DNA of 50,250 nucleotides, from NCBI RefSeq assembly GCF_001477055.1, contig NZ_LDRK01000024.1, positions 1-50,250 on the forward strand. The letters are read 5' to 3'. Under the pieces are notes generated by a model, which ran no database searches, was not told where the DNA came from, and worked only from the letters and a program-made list of their open reading frames with translations. Shown here one piece after another: positions 36,712-44,703 of the stretch (position 1 is its first letter; each line of letters starts with the position of its first letter). The position numbers and the translations under genes are program-made. This DNA is from Leucobacter chromiiresistens (GTDB taxonomy: Bacteria; Actinomycetota; Actinomycetes; Actinomycetales; Microbacteriaceae).

Positions 36712-36740
36712 AATGTAGACGCGCGCAATCTGATTGTCAA
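36712..36740 (-). promoter_or_regulatory. Near-consensus promoter of the amidase/ABC operon
   Basis: On the minus strand a perfect -35 TTGACA (36740-36735) is followed by a 17-bp spacer and a -10 TACATT (36717-36712). The start site should be near 36705, giving a ~320-nt leader before the amidase ATG at 36384. This is the best-matching promoter in the window. Confidence 0.7.
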
Positions 36741-36752
36741 TAGCGCTGACAA
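36734..36752. promoter_or_regulatory. TetR-type operator on the amidase promoter
   Basis: TTGTCA and TGACAA form an inverted repeat with a 7-nt spacer (ATAGCGC). It covers the -35 box of the minus-strand amidase promoter. A repressor bound here would block RNA polymerase. The divergent TetR gene at 36854 is the natural candidate. Confidence 0.55.
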
Positions 36753-36789
36753 GTGCGTTGCGAAGATGTGCTGCTAGGGCGGGAATTCT

Positions 36790-36812
36790 GCGACGCCGTG
36801 CCGCGGCGTCGC
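36790..36812. repeat. Inverted repeat with 8-bp arms upstream of the TetR gene
   Basis: GCGACGCC and GGCGTCGC flank a 7-nt spacer. The repeat lies 12 nt upstream of a TAAGAT box (36824-36829) that may be the -10 of the TetR gene, so it could be an operator. A transcribed hairpin is an alternative. Confidence 0.5.
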
Positions 36813-36853
36813 GTCCCAGAACCTAAGATTGGGAAGAACAGCGAAAGGAAGCC

Positions 36854-37576
36854 ATGCCAGGGACGCCTCGAGGACGCCGCGGTTCATCAGTGACGGCTCG
36901 ACCGAAACTCACAGCCGATGCGATCGTGCAGGCGGGGCTCGAGGTCGCCGCGGCATCGAGGTCGGGGGTCTTCTCCGCGAAGGAGCTGGGGGAGAAGATC
37001 GGTGCGGATCCGACATCGATCTACCGGCACTTCAAGAACAAGGGTCATCTGCTCCAGATGATGCTGGACGAGCTGACCGCCCGATGCGTCGCGTCGGTGA
37101 CTGCGCCGCCGGAGGAGTGGCGTGACCGACTCCGACAGCTCGCGAACACCACGCTCGACGAGTTCTGCGCGCACCCTTCAGTCATCATGGAGCTCACCAC
37201 GCTCACGACGCACGGGCCCGGGGAGGCGGATGCCGTCGAGCTGGTGCTCGACGCCTTCACTCGAGCGGGGCTGAGCTCATCGGAGATCGTGCAGCACTAC
37301 GCGCTCTTCTCGCTGCAGCTCATCTCGTCGGCCACGACCATCGCACGTCGACGGAGCGAGGAGCACGGCGCCGATCTTGCCGACGACACCGACGCGTTCC
37401 GCGCATGGTTCGATGCGCCCCACTCCTTGAACCTCTCGAAGCATCCGCGAACGGTCGAGCTCAGCGCACAGATCGCGAGATTGGACGAACGCGACCTCTT
37501 CCGGCGTGGCGTGGAAGCGGTGATCGAATCGGCCGAGAGCCGCGTGGTGCCGGACAGGGTGACCGGCGCTTCATGA
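36854..37576 (+). CDS. TetR-family transcriptional regulator
   Basis: The 240-residue protein has a TetR HTH at about residues 18-65: ADAIVQAGLEVAAA, then FSAKELGEKIGADPTSIYRHFKNKGHLL with the SIYRHF signature. The C-terminal domain resembles TetR_C-type effector domains, with conserved helix ELTTLTTHGPGEADAVEL. The ATG at 36854 follows AAAGGAAG. It is divergent from the amidase/ABC operon and probably controls it through the palindrome at 36734; the effector may be the transported compound. Its stop overlaps the VanZ gene (ATGA). Confidence 0.92.
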   Translation: MPGTPRGRRGSSVTARPKLTADAIVQAGLEVAAASRSGVFSAKELGEKIGADPTSIYRHFKNKGHLLQMMLDELTARCVASVTAPPEEWRDRLRQLANTTLDEFCAHPSVIMELTTLTTHGPGEADAVELVLDAFTRAGLSSSEIVQHYALFSLQLISSATTIARRRSEEHGADLADDTDAFRAWFDAPHSLNLSKHPRTVELSAQIARLDERDLFRRGVEAVIESAESRVVPDRVTGAS

Positions 37577-38187
37577 CGACGTCCGATGCGGTCCCTGTGC
37601 TTCCGGTGGCGGTTCCCCTCGGTGTCGCCGTGCTCGTGCTGCTGCTGCTCCGCCTGGGCCGACGGGGGAGACTCACCTGGCCGCGTGCAGCCGTCGCCGG
37701 CGCAGTCGCCCTGTACTCGGCAGGCGTATTCGCCAATACGGTGTTCCCCGTCCATCTGCACCCGGTGACCAGCGGTGCGCCGTGGACGCCGCATCTTGTG
37801 CTCGTCCCGTTCGTCGATTACGAGGTCGGCGACGCCCTCATGAACGCGGGCGTGTTCGCTCCGCTCGGCGTGCTGATCCCGCTCCTCATGCGACGGCCCT
37901 CCGGCTGGAGCGTGCTGCTGCTGGCGGCGGCGACGAGCCTCGGAATCGAGCTGACGCAGCTCGCCGCTCAGGCCTTCTTCGCGGGTGGCCACATCGCGGA
38001 CGTCAACGACCTCATCTGGAACGTGGCGGGCGGAATGGTCGGTTACGGAGCCTATGCGCTCGCGACGCGCGCTCCGAGCATCTCGAGACTGCTCGCGCGC
38101 TTCCGCTGGCACGACCCGGTGGTGGCGGGGCAGCCCGGCCCGCCACTGCAATTGGGGGTGCAGAGCAAGACCGGGCTGCACCTCTAA
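37573..38187 (+). CDS. VanZ-like family membrane protein
   Basis: The 204-residue protein has five hydrophobic segments and the VanZ-type core: FANTVFPVHLHP, then LVPFVDYEVGDALMNAGVFAPLGVLIPLL and GIELTQLAAQAFFAGGHIADVNDLIWNVAGG in consecutive blocks. The E-Q and DVNDLIWN motifs define the family. VanZ members can confer low-level glycopeptide tolerance or affect lipid-linked envelope steps, but most are uncharacterised. Translation is coupled to the TetR gene by an ATGA overlap. The frame extends upstream over the TetR gene, but that part is a shadow. Confidence 0.88.
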   Translation: MTTSDAVPVLPVAVPLGVAVLVLLLLRLGRRGRLTWPRAAVAGAVALYSAGVFANTVFPVHLHPVTSGAPWTPHLVLVPFVDYEVGDALMNAGVFAPLGVLIPLLMRRPSGWSVLLLAAATSLGIELTQLAAQAFFAGGHIADVNDLIWNVAGGMVGYGAYALATRAPSISRLLARFRWHDPVVAGQPGPPLQLGVQSKTGLHL

Positions 38188-38288
38188 GACGGAGTTCGAC
38201 GTCGATTCGTCACAAATCCCGCGTCGACCCACCGCGTTGTCCCACCGCATCGACTCTCCGCGTCGCGCACCGTCGGCTCGACTCGCAG

Positions 38289-38304
38289 GCCGCACAGCTG
38301 CGGC
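38289..38304. repeat. GCCGCA/TGCGGC inverted repeat upstream of the response regulator
   Basis: GCCGCACAGCTGCGGC is a perfect palindrome-like repeat (6-bp arms, 4-nt centre) ending 13 nt before the candidate -10 box. It may be an operator or simply a hairpin. Confidence 0.35.
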
Positions 38305-38317
38305 ATAGGCTCATTCG

Positions 38318-38323
38318 CATACT
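38318..38323 (+). promoter_or_regulatory. Candidate -10 box of a leaderless response-regulator mRNA
   Basis: CATACT ends exactly 6 nt before the ATG at 38330, with no Shine-Dalgarno in the gap. The first base is off consensus, so support is moderate. Confidence 0.4.
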
Positions 38324-38329
38324 GGGCAC

Positions 38330-39082
38330 ATGAGCTACGAGCACCGCAGGATCCCCGCTCCCGCGCAGCATCCGCTGCATCGCGCAGACGGGGCTCCGAT
38401 ACGAGCGGTCGTCGTGGATGACGAGGAGTCTCTCACCGAGGTGATCTCGATGGCGTTGCGCTACGAGGGATGGCAGGTGCGCGTCGCGCGCGACGGCCAG
38501 GAGGGCCTTGCGACGATCAGGGAGTTCCGCCCGGATGTGGTGGTGCTCGATGTGATGATGCCCTTCGTCGACGGACTCTCGGTCGTGTCGCGGATCCGTG
38601 CAGACGGCCTGTTCATGCCGGTTCTCCTGCTGACGGCTATGGATGCGGTCGAGGATCGCGTCATGGGGCTGGCCGTCGGCGGAGACGATTACCTCACGAA
38701 GCCGTTCAGTCTGGACGAGCTCGTGGCACGGCTGCGCGCACTGATCCGCCGCTCGAACCTCGCGCTCGCCGTCGTCGGTGATGCAGCGCTGTCGGTCGGG
38801 GATCTCGTGCTCGACGAAGCGACCTTCGAGTGCAGTCGCGGCGGAGAGCACATCAGTCTGACCGCGACCGAGCTCCGTCTGCTCGCCTTCCTGATGCGCA
38901 ATGCCGGGCAGGTGCTCAGCAAGGCCCACATCCTCGCGGAGGTGTGGGAGACCGGGTTCGACGAGCGCACGAGCATTGTCGAGCTCTACATCTCGTACCT
39001 GCGCAAGAAGATCGACGCACTCGGGCCCGCGATGATCCACACGATTCACGGCGTCGGCTACACGCTCAGGTCGGCCTCGTGA
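38330..39082 (+). CDS. OmpR/PhoB-family response regulator
   Basis: The 250-residue regulator has a receiver domain (about 24-140) with acidic pair D30-D31, phospho-acceptor D74 in VVLDVMMP and K124 in YLTKPFS. A winged-helix DNA-binding domain (about 152-248) contains LTATELRLLAFLMRNAGQVLSK and VELYISYLRKKID. It resembles TrcR-type regulators of Actinobacteria. A ~20-residue N-terminal extension precedes the receiver. The stop overlaps the GTG of the sensor kinase, forming a standard two-component operon. Its target may be the DUF4956-VTC-lipoprotein genes downstream; this is inferred from position only. Confidence 0.94.
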   Translation: MSYEHRRIPAPAQHPLHRADGAPIRAVVVDDEESLTEVISMALRYEGWQVRVARDGQEGLATIREFRPDVVVLDVMMPFVDGLSVVSRIRADGLFMPVLLLTAMDAVEDRVMGLAVGGDDYLTKPFSLDELVARLRALIRRSNLALAVVGDAALSVGDLVLDEATFECSRGGEHISLTATELRLLAFLMRNAGQVLSKAHILAEVWETGFDERTSIVELYISYLRKKIDALGPAMIHTIHGVGYTLRSAS

Positions 39083-40572
39083 GGCGCGCGCTCTCGCTTC
39101 GATGGACGCTCATCATCGGCATCGCTGCACTGGTCGCCGTGCTGACTACTGCCATCGGCTTGTTCAGCACGGTCTCGCTCCGCGATGACCTCGTGGCGAG
39201 ACTCGATGCACAGCTGGTGGAGGCGACGAATCGGAGTTTCGAACGGTTCGATTCCGAGGCCGTGAAGCCCCCGCCCGGGGCGGGGGACGAGCATGCTCCC
39301 GCTCCTCCTTCCGGCGCGGACGCGCTGGGCATTCCCGGCCAGCGGGCGGGCACGATTGCGGGAACGGTCGGCGCTGATGGGGAGGTGGCCGCCGCGCAGG
39401 TGATCACGGAGGAGGGTACGCTGCGCTCCCTCGCTGCTGACGAGTACGCACCGTTGAACGACATCTCGACCGACGGGGTGCCTCGCACCGTTCACCTGGA
39501 TGGGCTCGGCAGCTACCGGGTGATCGTGCGTTCTCCGGGCGCAGACGACGTCGGGTCGGCGAGCGCGCTGCTGATGGGCTTGCCGCTCGCCGATGCCGAT
39601 GCCACCGTGCTCCGACTGGCGCTGCTGATCGGCGTCGCCGGCGTCGTGGGCGTGGGTCTCGCGATCGTCGTGGGAACCGTCTTCGTGCGTGTCGCGCTTC
39701 GGCCGCTCGATCGCATTGCGAAGACGGCGGCAGCAGTATCGCGGTTGCCGCTCGACAGTGGCGCAGTGGCGCTCACCATGCGCGTCGCAGGCCGTGATGC
39801 CGACGCTTCGACCGAGGTCGGCAAGGTCGGCGGGGCGCTCAACGCTCTGCTCGATCACGTCGCCGCCGCGTTGGCCTCCCGACAGGCGAGCGAGGCGAAG
39901 CTGAGCCGCTTCGTCGCCGATGCCAGCCATGAGTTGCGCACTCCGCTCGCGTCGATTCGCGGCTACGCGGAGCTCAGCCGCCGGGCACCGGAGAAGCTGC
40001 CCGACAGTGCGGCGCATACGTTCGGCCGCATCGAAGCGGAGTCGGTGCGCATGAGCCGTCTCGTCGAAGATCTGCTGCTGCTCGCGCGCCTCGACGAGGG
40101 AGAGCAACTGCACCGTGGGCCAGTCGATCTCACGCAATTGCTCACGGACGCAGTCGGCGATGCTCGGGCCGCAGGTCAGCAGCATCGCTGGCGACTGCGC
40201 GTGCCGTCCGAACCGGTGATCGTCGACGGCGATGCGATGCGCCTGCACCAGGTGGTCGCGAACCTCCTCAGCAACGCGCGAGTGCACACTCCCGTCGGCA
40301 CCGCGGTGACCGCGTCGGTGCGCGCTGCAGGGCGGGTTGCGATCGTCGAGGTGCGCGACCTCGGCCCCGGGATCGACGAAGCCATCGCCGCGACGCTCTT
40401 CGAGCGCTTCGTGCGCGGGGATGTCGCACGCAATCGGAAGACGGGCAGCACCGGTCTGGGGCTCGCCATCACCTCCGCCATCGTCGAGGCTCACGGCGGC
40501 AGCATCGCTGTGTCGAGCGGACCTGGAAGCACCATCTTCACCGTGCGGTTGCCGGCCGCGCCCGCTGCGTGA
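39079..40572 (+). CDS. Membrane sensor histidine kinase
   Basis: The 497-residue kinase has TM1 (about 10-32) and an extracytoplasmic sensor region (about 34-175) with a Pro/Gly-rich loop. TM2 (about 178-203), a HAMP segment and HisKA follow, with phospho-acceptor H284 in DASHELRTPLASIRGY. HATPase_c has the N-box NLLSNARVHTP, G1 DLGPGID and G2 TGSTGLGLAI. All catalytic elements are intact. It resembles TrcS-type kinases. The GTG start overlaps the response-regulator stop (GTGA). The signal is unknown. Confidence 0.94.
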   Translation: MRRALSLRWTLIIGIAALVAVLTTAIGLFSTVSLRDDLVARLDAQLVEATNRSFERFDSEAVKPPPGAGDEHAPAPPSGADALGIPGQRAGTIAGTVGADGEVAAAQVITEEGTLRSLAADEYAPLNDISTDGVPRTVHLDGLGSYRVIVRSPGADDVGSASALLMGLPLADADATVLRLALLIGVAGVVGVGLAIVVGTVFVRVALRPLDRIAKTAAAVSRLPLDSGAVALTMRVAGRDADASTEVGKVGGALNALLDHVAAALASRQASEAKLSRFVADASHELRTPLASIRGYAELSRRAPEKLPDSAAHTFGRIEAESVRMSRLVEDLLLLARLDEGEQLHRGPVDLTQLLTDAVGDARAAGQQHRWRLRVPSEPVIVDGDAMRLHQVVANLLSNARVHTPVGTAVTASVRAAGRVAIVEVRDLGPGIDEAIAATLFERFVRGDVARNRKTGSTGLGLAITSAIVEAHGGSIAVSSGPGSTIFTVRLPAAPAA

Positions 40573-40825
40573 GTCGCCCCTCGGCGGTCACTCCAGTGCG
40601 GGCGTGCAGGGCGAGCGGCCCCGCACCGCGGTCGGCGTGATCGACGAGATCCATCTCGCACTCGTCGCGGACGGATGAGATGAGCGCTGCAGTCGCGGCG
40701 TCGCCGCGTCCGGCGTCCGCGCAGCGAGCGCATAGAACTCGCTTACATCTCGCCGCTGTACTCGTACGCACCAGAGATCGCGGCGATCCGCAGCCCGACC
40801 TCCCCGCTTACCGGAGGAACCTCTC

Positions 40826-41512
40826 ATGACCACCAGCAGTCTCATCCTCGCCGCCGTCGACCTCGTCGCCGCACTGATCCTCGCCTTCGGCCTCTACTAC
40901 CCGCGGCACCGGCGTCGCGATCTGGTGGTCGCGTTTCTCGGCCTGAACGTCGGAGTTCTCGCGGTCACAGCCGTGCTGGGAGGGGCGGAGATCGCCGCCG
41001 GGCTCGGGCTCGGGCTCTTCGGCGTCCTGTCCATCATCCGCCTCCGCTCATCTGAGATCTCGCAGCGCGAGGTCGCCTACTACTTCTCCGCACTCGCGAT
41101 GGGGCTGATCGGCGGGCTCGCCACGACCTCCGTGCTCCTGCCGTCCATTCTCATCGCGCTGATCCTCGCCGTCATGTGGCTGGCCGACCATCCGTCGGTG
41201 CTCGCGCGCAGCCGACACCAGGTGGTGCGCCTCGACCGGGCGATCACCGACGAGCACGAACTGCGCGCAGAGCTCGCTGAACGACTCGGCGGCGAGGTCG
41301 CCGTGGCGACCGTGCAGCAGCTCGACCTCGTGAATGACTCGACCCTCGTCGACGTGCGCTACCGCATCGCGCGAGAGTCGGAACGGCGCCGAGCTCGCGG
41401 TGCAGCGGTGGCGGCATCGCGACCGCTCGACGAACTGCCTTCCCGGAGCGAGCGGCGCGAAACCGTCGTCGCACTTCTGCCGCAGACGGCCGAACCCCGC
41501 GGGTCACGGTGA
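40826..41512 (+). CDS. DUF4956 membrane protein
   Basis: The 228-residue protein has an N-terminal membrane domain of about four helices (residues 6-125). It contains the DUF4956 signature GLGLGLFGVLSIIRLRSSEISQREVAYYF in consecutive blocks, followed by a cytoplasmic alpha/beta domain with charged C-terminal helices. DUF4956 proteins are commonly encoded next to VTC-domain and CotH or Cthe_2159-type proteins, as here. Their biochemical role is not known. The ATG at 40826 follows a GGAGG Shine-Dalgarno. The stop overlaps the VTC gene GTG. A 253-bp gap upstream separates it from the kinase gene; nothing clear was seen in that gap. Confidence 0.85.
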   Translation: MTTSSLILAAVDLVAALILAFGLYYPRHRRRDLVVAFLGLNVGVLAVTAVLGGAEIAAGLGLGLFGVLSIIRLRSSEISQREVAYYFSALAMGLIGGLATTSVLLPSILIALILAVMWLADHPSVLARSRHQVVRLDRAITDEHELRAELAERLGGEVAVATVQQLDLVNDSTLVDVRYRIARESERRRARGAAVAASRPLDELPSRSERRETVVALLPQTAEPRGSR

Positions 41513-42294
41513 AACTGCAGTCCATTCTCGCCCGCTGCGAGTCGGTCGCACTCGACGCGCTCGTCGCCGAGGCGGAACTCCTGACCCGGGTCGATCGCAA
41601 GTACCTGCTGCCCAGCGGCGCAGCGGAGGAGATCCTCGAATCGGCAAGCTCGCGGGCTCGGGTGCTCGAAATCTCCCGCCGGCGGGAATTCGGCTACGAC
41701 TCCGTCTACTTCGACACCGAGGATCACGTGAGCTACCGCCTCACCGCCCAGCGTCGGAGGCGCCGTTTCAAGCTCCGCACGCGATGCTACCTCGACACCG
41801 GAAGCGCCTTTCTCGAGCTGAAGACCAAGAGCGGCAGGGGGAGCACCGTCAAAAACCGGATCTCCTACGACCCGGTCGATCGGATGCGTGTGACCGATGC
41901 GGGGCGGGCGTACCTCCGGCCTCTGCTGCAGGCGCACGGCCATGACCCTCTGCTGGTCGACCGCATGCGGCCCTCGCTCGTGAGCCAGTACCGTCGCGCC
42001 ACGCTCCTCCTGCCGGATGGCAGCCGCGCAACGATCGACACGGAGCTGCGATGGAGCGACGCGCACGGTCGCACAGTCGCGCTGCACGACCAGGTGATTC
42101 TCGAATCGAAGTCCGCCGGCCCTCCGAGTCTGCTCGACCGGGCTCTCTGGCGCGCCGGCCACCGGCCCAGCGGCATCAGCAAGTTCGGAGTCGGCTCCGC
42201 CGCGCTCCACCCCGAACTCCCCAGCAACAAGTGGGCGCGCACGCTTCGCGGCCCCTTCTCGTCATCCGTCATCACGTCGAAGGAACCATCATGA
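41509..42294 (+). CDS. VTC-domain polyphosphate polymerase-like protein
   Basis: The 261-residue protein has the VTC tunnel-fold domain of yeast Vtc4, which makes polyphosphate from ATP. Basic and acidic tunnel residues are visible: LLTRVDRKYLL, YDSVYFDTEDHVSYR, KLRTRCYLDTG, FLELKTKSGRG, ATIDTELRW and ILESKS. No TM helix is present, so it would rely on the DUF4956 partner for membrane association. Whether it makes polyphosphate or another polymer is untested. The GTG start at 41509 overlaps the DUF4956 stop, and the stop overlaps the lipoprotein start (ATGA). Confidence 0.88.
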   Translation: MKLQSILARCESVALDALVAEAELLTRVDRKYLLPSGAAEEILESASSRARVLEISRRREFGYDSVYFDTEDHVSYRLTAQRRRRRFKLRTRCYLDTGSAFLELKTKSGRGSTVKNRISYDPVDRMRVTDAGRAYLRPLLQAHGHDPLLVDRMRPSLVSQYRRATLLLPDGSRATIDTELRWSDAHGRTVALHDQVILESKSAGPPSLLDRALWRAGHRPSGISKFGVGSAALHPELPSNKWARTLRGPFSSSVITSKEPS

Positions 42295-43682
42295 AACGAC
42301 CCCTCCTCATCACGTCTCTCGCCCTCGCGGGCATCCTGCTCGCAGGATGCACTGCGCTCGGCACGTCCGCGGGCACCGGCGCAGACGACACCGGCGCATC
42401 CGCATCCGCGTCCGCGACGAGCGCTGCGGAGCCGACGGCCTTCGAGGGAGACCTGAGCCCCGACGAAGTGCTCTCCGCGAACGCCGATTACACGACCGTG
42501 AAGCCCGACGAATGGTCGATGAACGATGCGGTCGACGTCGAGCTCTCTGGGTCTGCGGCGAGCTCCTCGGTCGGCGAGGGCGTCGACCTCGACGGCACCA
42601 CCGTCACCATCGCCGAGGCGGGCGTCTACCGTCTCTCGGGGTCGTTCGACGGTCGCGTCGTGGTCGCCGCCCCCGAGGACGCGCTCGTCGTGCTGGTGCT
42701 CGACGGAGCGGACATCACGAACTCGGCGGGCCCCGCGATCGAGGTGCAGAGCGCTGATGATGTCGCGATCCACCTCGCCGAGGGCAGCGAGAACAGCGTC
42801 TCCGATGCCGTCGCGTACACGGACGACGCGGGGGCCAACGCTGCGATCTATGCGGACAGCGATCTCACGGTGAGCGGCGAGGGCTCCCTCTCCGTCACCG
42901 GGAACGGCAACGACGGCATCACCAGTACGGACGATCTGGTGATCCTCGCGGGCGACATCGATGTCACCGCAGCAGACGACGCGCTGCGCGGGAAGGACGC
43001 GCTCGTGATCGAGGGCGGCCGCATGCAGCTCACGGCCACGGCCGGAGACGCGCTCAAGAGCGACCAGAGCGACGATGAGACCCAGGGGTACATTCTCGTC
43101 AGCGGCGGCACCATCGACCTCACCGCCGGAGACGATGGGTTGCAGGCGCACACCGACACCGTGATCACGGGCGGCACCATCACGGCTGCCGTTGCAGACG
43201 ACGGGGTGAAGGCCGAGAACATCGTGTCGATCGGGGGCGGCTCCCTTGCACTCACCGCGTCCACGGAAGGAGTCGAGGCGATCAACATCGCGATCGGCGC
43301 GGGCTCACTCGACATCACTGCGGAAGACGATGGAGTGAACGCATCCGGCCTGAACACCGGCGGACAGGATAGGGAGTCGGACACCGGCGAGCGCCTGGAG
43401 ATCTCCGGCGGCACCATCACCATCGAAGCGGCGTTCGACGGTCTCGACTCCAACGGCAGCATCACGATCAGCGGAGGGGAGCTCGACATCACCAGCGCCG
43501 CGAATGGGGGAGACGCCCCGATCGATGCGAACGGGGAGGCCTCGATCACCGGCGGCACCATCATGGCCAATGGAGCCGAATACGATCCTTCGACCGCGAA
43601 TGCGGGACCCGGCGGGGGCATGGGGAGGCCCCAGGGCGAACGACCGGAGGGCGCTCCCGACGGGAGTCTCCCGCAGCCGTAG
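42291..43682 (+). CDS. Cthe_2159-like right-handed beta-helix lipoprotein
   Basis: The 463-residue protein begins with a lipoprotein signal (ITSLALAGILLAGC, lipidation at C20). After a Ser/Ala/Thr linker comes a long series of ~20-22-residue beta-helix rungs with recurring (S)GG(T/S/R)(I/L/M) turns and acidic DDG/DDA patterns (TAGDDGLQAHTD, VADDGVKAEN, AEDDGVNASG). This is the Cthe_2159/DUF4353 family, whose founding member binds cellulose-like and acidic polysaccharides and calcium. The C-terminus is Gly/Pro-rich. It is the third gene of the DUF4956-VTC operon and is the only exported part, so it may be the surface product or scaffold. Confidence 0.88.
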   Translation: MKRPLLITSLALAGILLAGCTALGTSAGTGADDTGASASASATSAAEPTAFEGDLSPDEVLSANADYTTVKPDEWSMNDAVDVELSGSAASSSVGEGVDLDGTTVTIAEAGVYRLSGSFDGRVVVAAPEDALVVLVLDGADITNSAGPAIEVQSADDVAIHLAEGSENSVSDAVAYTDDAGANAAIYADSDLTVSGEGSLSVTGNGNDGITSTDDLVILAGDIDVTAADDALRGKDALVIEGGRMQLTATAGDALKSDQSDDETQGYILVSGGTIDLTAGDDGLQAHTDTVITGGTITAAVADDGVKAENIVSIGGGSLALTASTEGVEAINIAIGAGSLDITAEDDGVNASGLNTGGQDRESDTGERLEISGGTITIEAAFDGLDSNGSITISGGELDITSAANGGDAPIDANGEASITGGTIMANGAEYDPSTANAGPGGGMGRPQGERPEGAPDGSLPQP

Positions 43683-43739
43683 GAGGCCGGTCGAGCGGAG
43701 CTCGCCGAACGCGCGAGAAGTCGAGCTCCGTGAGATCAC

Positions 43740-44066
43740 GGGGCGGCAGCGATCATGGTGCCGGACGCGTGCGGCTTGACGAGGTTCACCCGCGATCTGC
43801 TCGCATCTCGAGATCTCCCGGTGAGAACCTATCCGGGAGAAGCGTTGAGTTACCGTGTGCTCGAAGAATGGTCGATGCTGGGTCTCGGTGCAGCGCTGCT
43901 CCCGATCTCGCGTGTGACGGAGCCGATGCATCGGCCCGTCATCGATGAGGGAATCGAGGTCGAGATCTTCTCCGAGGCGGTATGGGATCCCGCATCCGGA
44001 CTCGCGAGGGAGCTGAGCGCTCTGATTGCTCTCATGACGGAATCGAGTGCCAGAATGATGGCATGA
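43740..44066 (+). pseudogene. Truncated LysR-type regulator, C-terminal lobe only
   Basis: The frame reading VPDACGLTRFTRDLLASRDLPV, with WSMLGLGAALLP and a long C-terminal helix, is the second half of a LysR substrate-binding domain. The HTH and first lobe are missing. Just upstream, VELREIT lies in a different frame, so a frameshift near a GGGG run (about 43738-43743) may split the remnant further. An ATG at 43755 would give a 103-residue protein, but without DNA-binding domain it cannot act as a regulator. The stop overlaps the next gene by ATGA. Confidence 0.6.
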
Positions 44067-44686
44067 CCTCCTCGCGCGCCGGCATTGCGGTGCGCGGTGT
44101 CGCCGCAGCGGCGCTGGCGACGTTCGTCGCGCTGCTCTCCCATGTGGCAGGGGGAGGCGATCCTCCCGGAATCATCGGCCTCGCGGCTCCGCTCATTCTG
44201 TCCGCCTTCGTGTGCGTGGGGCTCGCGGGGCGCAAGCCGTCTCTGCTGCGACTCGCGATCGGGGTCGCGATCAGCCAGTTCCTGTTCCACGCCCTCTTCG
44301 TTCTGGGCGCCCCGCATTCCCCGAGCTCCGCTGCGCTCGCGCAACCACACCATGCGCACGCACTGGCGCCCGGCTGGGACCTCTCGGGCGCGCAGAGCGT
44401 GCATCTCGCCCAGGCGAGCTCCGACATGTGGGTCGCCCACGCGCTCGCCTGCGCGCTGACGGTGGTCGCTCTGCACCGTGCTGAGACCGTGCTGGCCTCG
44501 CTGGCGAATCTCGCGCAGTTGCTCCTCGCCCGAATCATCCCCGCAGCTCCGATCGCGGCCCTCTGCACGCCACCCGCGACGGGCGACACCGTTCCCCCTC
44601 GTGTCGACGTGCCGACGCTGCCCATCGGTGTCTACGCCTCCGTCACCGCGCATCGGGGGCCGCCCGCCCTCGGACCGTTCTCGTAA
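44063..44686 (+). CDS. His-rich multi-pass membrane protein of the copper module
   Basis: The 207-residue protein has about four TM helices and a His-rich loop (FLFHALFVLGAPH, then AQPHHAHALAPGWD and SVHLAQ), which could bind copper. It is followed by WVAHALACALTVVALHRAE. The C-terminal ~60 residues are Pro/Thr-rich and probably extracytoplasmic. I do not know a named family for it. Placement 231 bp upstream of copC and the His content suggest a role in metal handling. The ATG at 44063 overlaps the LysR-remnant stop. A strong hairpin 17 nt downstream (44704-44729) may terminate its transcript. Confidence 0.65.
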   Translation: MTSSRAGIAVRGVAAAALATFVALLSHVAGGGDPPGIIGLAAPLILSAFVCVGLAGRKPSLLRLAIGVAISQFLFHALFVLGAPHSPSSAALAQPHHAHALAPGWDLSGAQSVHLAQASSDMWVAHALACALTVVALHRAETVLASLANLAQLLLARIIPAAPIAALCTPPATGDTVPPRVDVPTLPIGVYASVTAHRGPPALGPFS

Positions 44687-44703
44687 CGTCTCCCGTCTCC
44701 GCG

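Larger units (their letters stand above)
36385..36853. other. 469-bp intergenic region between amidase and TetR genes
   Basis: This region contains a strong minus-strand promoter with an overlapping palindrome (36712-36752) and a short minus-strand reading frame (36522-36671). It also holds an inverted repeat with GGAGACG/CGTCTCC arms (36424-36430 and 36448-36454) that could form a hairpin in the amidase leader. A second inverted repeat with 8-bp arms lies at 36790-36812, upstream of a TAAGAT box for the TetR gene. No RNA gene or known riboswitch was recognised. Confidence 0.7.

Noticed and set aside
40573-40825. Small gene or RNA between the kinase and DUF4956 genes
   Set aside because: The short frames there lack a Shine-Dalgarno and recognisable sequence, and no convincing hairpin-plus-T-run or conserved RNA motif was seen.
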